From assembly GCA_016201085.1 (NCBI GenBank), contig JACQDO010000138.1, forward strand, positions 1-18,776: a DNA stretch of 18,776 bases, written 5' to 3'. A program made the position numbers and the translations under genes. Below the pieces are notes generated by a model. The model saw nothing but the letters and a program-made list of their open reading frames with translations. It ran no database searches and had not been told where the DNA came from. Below, in pieces: positions 15,590 through 18,776 of this stretch; within the stretch, counting starts at the first letter, position 1, and every line of letters starts with the position of its first letter. The DNA is from Hyphomicrobiales bacterium (GTDB lineage: Bacteria > Pseudomonadota > Alphaproteobacteria > Rhizobiales > Xanthobacteraceae).

Positions 15590-16470
15590 GCCCGCACTTC
15601 CTTCGACACCAGCGTGCCGAACAATCCGGCGGGCCGTACCAGCAAGATCGCGATCATGAACAACCAGACGAAGACATCGGCCAACTGGCCCAGGCCCCAT
15701 TGGAAGGCGAGGGCTTCAAGAACGCCGATGAGCAGACCGCCGATCAACGCACCTCTGATATCCCCCATGCCACCGATCGCCATGATGGCCAGCGCCTTGA
15801 GGCCGAACGTGAAGCCGACATCGGTGCTGGCGTAGCCGGTGCGCACGGCCAGGGCGAGCCCAGCGAGCGCGGCCATCGCCGAGGCGATGAAGAAAACCTG
15901 CTGGTTCACGCGCGTGACGTTGATGCCGAACAGCGCGGCTTTCGTAGGTGACTCGGCTACCGCCCGAATTCTGCGTCCCAGACTCGTCTTCACGACCACC
16001 AGATAGAGGACGAGCATGAGAAGCAGTGAAATCGCCAGAATGGCGAGCCTGAGGACAACCATCTTCAGCCCGGCGATGCTGATGGTCGCCGTTTGCAAGG
16101 TTCCTGGCAGGGTCAAAGCCACCGGCTCGGCGCCCCAGACCTTCTGCGACAGATCGATGATCACCAGACCGATCGCAAACGAACTCAATGCGGCGGTGAT
16201 ATGAGCGTCAGCCGAGCGGAACTTGCGGAATCCGACGAACTCGACCAGCAGTCCTAAAAGTCCGGAGACGATCGCCGTGACCAAGATGGCGATGGGGAGG
16301 GATGCGCCGAGTGCGATGCTCGCAAGGCAAATGAATCCGCCGAGCATGAAGACCTCGCCATGAGCGAAATTCAACTTATCGAGCACTCCGAAGACGAGCG
16401 TATAGCCCTGCGCGATAAGCGCATACATGCTCCCAAGCACCACGCCATTAACGATCTGTTCAACGAGCAT
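15586..16470 (-). CDS. livH: Branched-chain amino acid-type ABC permease LivH
   Basis: A 294-aa permease with about eight membrane segments. Family hallmarks are LVEQIVNGVVLGSMYALIAQ at the N-terminus, NFAHGEVFMLGGF (about 34-46), GRRIRAVAESPTKAALFGI (the cytoplasmic loop meeting the ATPase), and FTFGLKALAIMAIGGMGDIR. The ATG at 16470 is used because the LivH family begins here; in-frame residues further upstream cross the intergenic hairpins and are not LivH-like. AGGA about 10 nt upstream can serve as ribosome binding site. It is the first transporter gene, 77 bp after the hydrolase stop, and overlaps livM by 4 bp. Confidence 0.93.
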   Translation of the reverse strand: MLVEQIVNGVVLGSMYALIAQGYTLVFGVLDKLNFAHGEVFMLGGFICLASIALGASLPIAILVTAIVSGLLGLLVEFVGFRKFRSADAHITAALSSFAIGLVIIDLSQKVWGAEPVALTLPGTLQTATISIAGLKMVVLRLAILAISLLLMLVLYLVVVKTSLGRRIRAVAESPTKAALFGINVTRVNQQVFFIASAMAALAGLALAVRTGYASTDVGFTFGLKALAIMAIGGMGDIRGALIGGLLIGVLEALAFQWGLGQLADVFVWLFMIAILLVRPAGLFGTLVSKEVRA

Positions 16471-16501
16471 CCGACAAATCCTGAGGGTGCAGACGCTAAG
16501 C

Positions 16502-16537
16502 GGCGGAGCAGGTGCTCCGCCCTCGCTGGCGGAGCAC
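16502..16537 (-). promoter_or_regulatory. Two mutually exclusive hairpins between hydrolase and livH
   Basis: GGCGGAGCA (16502-16510) can pair with TGCTCCGCC (16513-16521), or GTGCTCCGCC (16512-16521) can pair with GGCGGAGCAC (16528-16537) around a 6-nt loop. The middle arm is shared, so only one can form. The second has a perfect 10-bp stem. No T run follows on the minus strand. Possible roles are partial termination, RNA processing, or tuning of the transporter genes relative to the hydrolase. Confidence 0.55.
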
Positions 16538-16547
16538 GTGTACCGAT

Positions 16548-18311
16548 TCACTCTGGGTAAATACCCCCCGAAAGGAACGTGTTCAGTACGTTGCCTTTCG
16601 TGATCGGCAAGAGCATATACGACGGGTAGTCCTCGTTGTGAAAAACCGTGACCCGGCTGACCGCGACTCGCGTGAGGCTTCCCGAACCGGCCAATTGGAA
16701 CGGATTCTTCGGCTCATCGTCGACGCAGCGAATTCGCACCGCGATGCGTGAGCCTACCTTGAACAGCCTGCCGGTCGGCACCAGCTTGATGTCGAACTCG
16801 TAAATCTCACCAGGGCTTAGCGACTTCGGATTGGTGTGTTTATGAATAGGCTCCCAGGGCTTTGACTTTTGCAGGTCGAGTTCCCGGTGTGAGCCTTTCA
16901 GCCAGCCCTTGGTGACAAAATGCTCGTTGCCGTCGGCATCGATCTCCAACAGCGAAACGATCCAATGAATGTCAGTGTCTGTTGTCGATGCATAGAGCTT
17001 AAGTGCGAGCGGACCGCAGATTTCCGTATTCTCGACGAGCCGCGGGGTTGCGTATTGCAGCTTGCCACGCATCCACGGGGAGTCTTCGAATGAATTGCTT
17101 CCCTCATAACTCCAGTGTTCGTGCTCGCTCAGCAGCCCTTCTTCGTGCAGATAGAAGGGAATCCACTTCGTTTCCGGTAGCGGCCAGTCTTTGGCTTCTT
17201 TCCACTCTCCTGTTCCCGCGATGAATATCTGGATCGGTGGCTCATCCATGATCCCGGTATCAATACCTTTCACCCAGTAATCGAACCACCGGACCGCCTC
17301 ATGTTGAAGCTGACCAACGGGTCGGTCGAGATAGATGTCGGGACCGAGGATCATTTTTTTCGGAACGTCGAGATATTCCCAACTGCGGAACGCCGCAGGC
17401 GTGTGGATTCCAAACATTCCCCAGCAGCCGCCGATAAACGCCGGAACTTTGATCTTGCTGTAATCGACCGTGCGCTCCTTCCAGAAATCGTCGTAAAGCG
17501 GATGCAGAGCGAGGTCGACAATGAATGGATTGACCCCCGCCTCAGGGTTTTTCAGGACGGCAACAAGCTCGGGAACGGCGTTGATATTGTCATCTTCCAG
17601 TAATCGAGCAACGGCCTCTCGATAGCTCGTTTCGCCCATGCGCTGTTTTGAGACGTTGGCAGGGCGGCACTTGCCGTAGGTGAGCGAGGTCGCGCTCCAG
17701 CCGACGGGCCATTTGTACGCAAACATCCCGCCGCGGTAAATGAAATCGCGATAGAAATCGGTTGATCCCCAGGGGCAGAAAATGGTTTTCAGGTGCGGCG
17801 GGTTGAGAGCTGCGACAAGCAATTGAATCCAGGCGAAATAAGAAACTCCGAACATGACGACGTTGCCGTCGCACCAAGGCTGGGCTGCCAGCCATTCGAT
17901 AGTCTCATAAACGTCCTTAGTTTCTTGCGGACCAGAAAAATCCCACGTTCCTTCCGATTTTCCAGTCCCGCGCGCGTTGCAAACCACATGTGCATAGCCC
18001 CGCCGCGCAAAGAAGATGGGATCGCCGGACTCAAGCGATGCGTTCGTTCGTTCCTGTCCGGGGTTTTTCCACTGCGCCGTGGACAGAGCCGCGGGCTTGA
18101 TCGGGCCGGTCTGACCGGTCGAATGATAACAATGAAAACCGAGAATAACGGGGACCTTTGTTGCGCCGCCCGGCTTCCATAGATCGGCGTTGAGCTTGAT
18201 CCCGTCACTCATCGGGATCTTGATATCCTGCTCGGCAATAACCCCGTATTTCCGTTCGGATGTCTTCCACCGACGGCCGAACATAGCCCCTTTGTACTCC
18301 TCGAAGGCCAT
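16548..18311 (-). CDS. CocE/NonD family alpha/beta hydrolase (first gene of operon, atypical active site)
   Basis: A 587-aa member of the S15/CocE family. The core has IPMSDGIKLNADLWKPGG, then CNARGTGKSEGTWDFSG, and nucleophile elbow GVSYFA (S157); the C-terminal jelly roll has WLKGSHRELDLQKSKPW. There is no signal peptide. Aligned to the second hydrolase of this operon, the catalytic Asp position (SWADQGLH there) reads CWGMFGIH here, with Met299 in place of Asp, and the His region (LIVHGRKKW there) reads MILGPDIYL. Other Asp and His residues nearby (D325, D329, H337) might substitute, or activity may be lost or changed. The ATG at 18311 follows GGAGGG at 4-nt spacing. It is the promoter-proximal gene, divergent from the MarR regulator. 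Confidence 0.9.
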   Translation of the reverse strand: MAFEEYKGAMFGRRWKTSERKYGVIAEQDIKIPMSDGIKLNADLWKPGGATKVPVILGFHCYHSTGQTGPIKPAALSTAQWKNPGQERTNASLESGDPIFFARRGYAHVVCNARGTGKSEGTWDFSGPQETKDVYETIEWLAAQPWCDGNVVMFGVSYFAWIQLLVAALNPPHLKTIFCPWGSTDFYRDFIYRGGMFAYKWPVGWSATSLTYGKCRPANVSKQRMGETSYREAVARLLEDDNINAVPELVAVLKNPEAGVNPFIVDLALHPLYDDFWKERTVDYSKIKVPAFIGGCWGMFGIHTPAAFRSWEYLDVPKKMILGPDIYLDRPVGQLQHEAVRWFDYWVKGIDTGIMDEPPIQIFIAGTGEWKEAKDWPLPETKWIPFYLHEEGLLSEHEHWSYEGSNSFEDSPWMRGKLQYATPRLVENTEICGPLALKLYASTTDTDIHWIVSLLEIDADGNEHFVTKGWLKGSHRELDLQKSKPWEPIHKHTNPKSLSPGEIYEFDIKLVPTGRLFKVGSRIAVRIRCVDDEPKNPFQLAGSGSLTRVAVSRVTVFHNEDYPSYMLLPITKGNVLNTFLSGGIYPE

Positions 18312-18354
18312 AGCCCCCTCCGATCGACGTTTCCTCGCTTATTTTGTTTTCCGT

Positions 18355-18384
18355 ATTTTGGCCTTGCATTTAGATCATTGTCAA
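18355..18384 (-). promoter_or_regulatory. Predicted promoter of the hydrolase-liv operon
   Basis: On the minus strand, TTGACA (18384-18379) is a perfect sigma-70-type -35 box; CAAAAT (18360-18355) 18 nt later is a fair -10 (4 of 6). It lies 44 nt or more before the hydrolase ATG. The -35 is part of the first operator-like repeat, so a bound repressor would block it. Confidence 0.5.
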
Positions 18385-18403
18385 GACAACATTGTCATGA
18401 CAT
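18376..18403. promoter_or_regulatory. Tandem 14-bp operator-like repeats between the hydrolase and marR-type gene
   Basis: CATTGTCAAGACAA (18376-18389) and CATTGTCATGACAT (18390-18403) are adjacent and match at 12 of 14 positions. Each is itself a dyad: TTGTC-AA-GACAA and the perfect palindrome TGTCATGACA (18393-18402). Dyads of this size in a divergent intergenic region next to a MarR gene are typical operators. They sit over the operon's -35 box and would also lie in the promoter region of the regulator. Confidence 0.65.
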
Positions 18404-18455
18404 CTATCTAGGCGACACATCCGGCAATTTGTGACCACCCCGCAGCGAGATTTTC

Positions 18456-18776
18456 ATGGCGCGGCCGCGCTCGAACGACCCTAGCCTACACGTTCTCGAA
18501 AGCCTGATCACCTATCGACTGACGCGCATCGCCGATACGCTTGTGCGCGCGGCGAGCCAAGTCTATCGCGCGCAACATGGGGTAACGCTTACCGAATTGC
18601 GTCTCTTGGCGACTATCGGCAGACATCAGCCCCTGGCTGTCAACGAAGCGAGTCGATTGACCGGCATCGATAAAGCGTGGGTCAGCCGCTCATTGGCGGC
18701 TTTGGTCAAACGCAAGCTGGTGGTCCGCCGGCCGCATCCGTCCGACAGCCGAATTGTCCTTTTGGCGCTTACTCAG
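18456..18776 (+). CDS. MarR family transcriptional regulator (3' truncated by window edge)
   Basis: An open frame of 107 codons from ATG 18456 to the window end. It shows a MarR winged helix: helix ESLITYRLTRIADTLVRAAS, then GVTLTELRLLATIG, the recognition part LTGIDKAWVSRSLAALVKRK and the wing VVRRPHPSDSRIVLLALT with the typical D-x-R. MarR proteins are dimers that usually repress divergent genes and release DNA on binding a phenolic or carboxylate ligand. Its divergence from the hydrolase-Liv-ligase operon and the dyad repeats between them point to control of that operon and itself. No strong ribosome binding site is obvious before this ATG; the N-terminal start could shift slightly. Confidence 0.88.
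   Translation, partial: MARPRSNDPSLHVLESLITYRLTRIADTLVRAASQVYRAQHGVTLTELRLLATIGRHQPLAVNEASRLTGIDKAWVSRSLAALVKRKLVVRRPHPSDSRIVLLALTQ

Noticed and set aside
15590..15700. Longer start for LivM
   Set aside because: The extra residues are livH codons read in another frame; the ATGA overlap at 15586-15589 fixes the start.

Overview
The window is GC-rich DNA with dense, often overlapping genes. The gene families (IS66 with a downstream UPF0149/SEC-C gene, a three-recombinase element, a Liv-type ABC operon beside acyl-CoA ligases) suggest a soil or plant-associated alphaproteobacterium, perhaps Rhizobiales. That placement is inferred from families and style; no rRNA, tRNA or other marker gene is present.

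Left edge (1-917, + strand): the C-terminal part of an EntE/DhbE-like aryl-AMP ligase, followed by a small Dabb-domain protein.

Mobile-element graveyard (about 950-8538): an IS256-family transposase cut off before its catalytic Glu (1029 to about 2083) is fused to the 3' part of an IS66 tnpC. That tnpC is split by a 3.4-kb element (about 2308-5705) carrying three overlapping tyrosine recombinases between 30/32-matching inverted repeats, the layout of 'recombinase in trio' (RIT) elements. Removing the element in silico restores the IS66 frame. After the IS66 tail comes a translationally overlapping UPF0149/SEC-C gene and a likely IS66 right end near 6551. Then follow a 55-codon ORF, a truncated serine recombinase (- strand), an unknown small ORF, and an IS630-family copy (7422-8536) with intact ends and TA target duplication but a transposase with at least four lesions.

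Right half (8677-18311, - strand): one probable catabolic operon, in transcription order: CocE/NonD hydrolase, LivH, LivM, LivG, LivF, Liv-type periplasmic binding protein, acyl-CoA synthetase, second CocE/NonD hydrolase. Most junctions overlap or are very short. A MarR-family regulator (18456 to the edge, + strand) is divergent. The 144-bp gap between them holds two adjacent 14-bp operator-like repeats overlapping a TTGACA -35 box of the operon promoter.

Proposed logic (inference): the binding protein and LivHMGF import a small carboxylate- or amide-type compound, the alpha/beta hydrolases cleave an ester or amide bond, the ligase activates the released acid as a CoA thioester, and the MarR protein senses the substrate or an intermediate. 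The substrate cannot be read from the sequence. The first hydrolase lacks an Asp and His at the expected catalytic positions, which the second one has.
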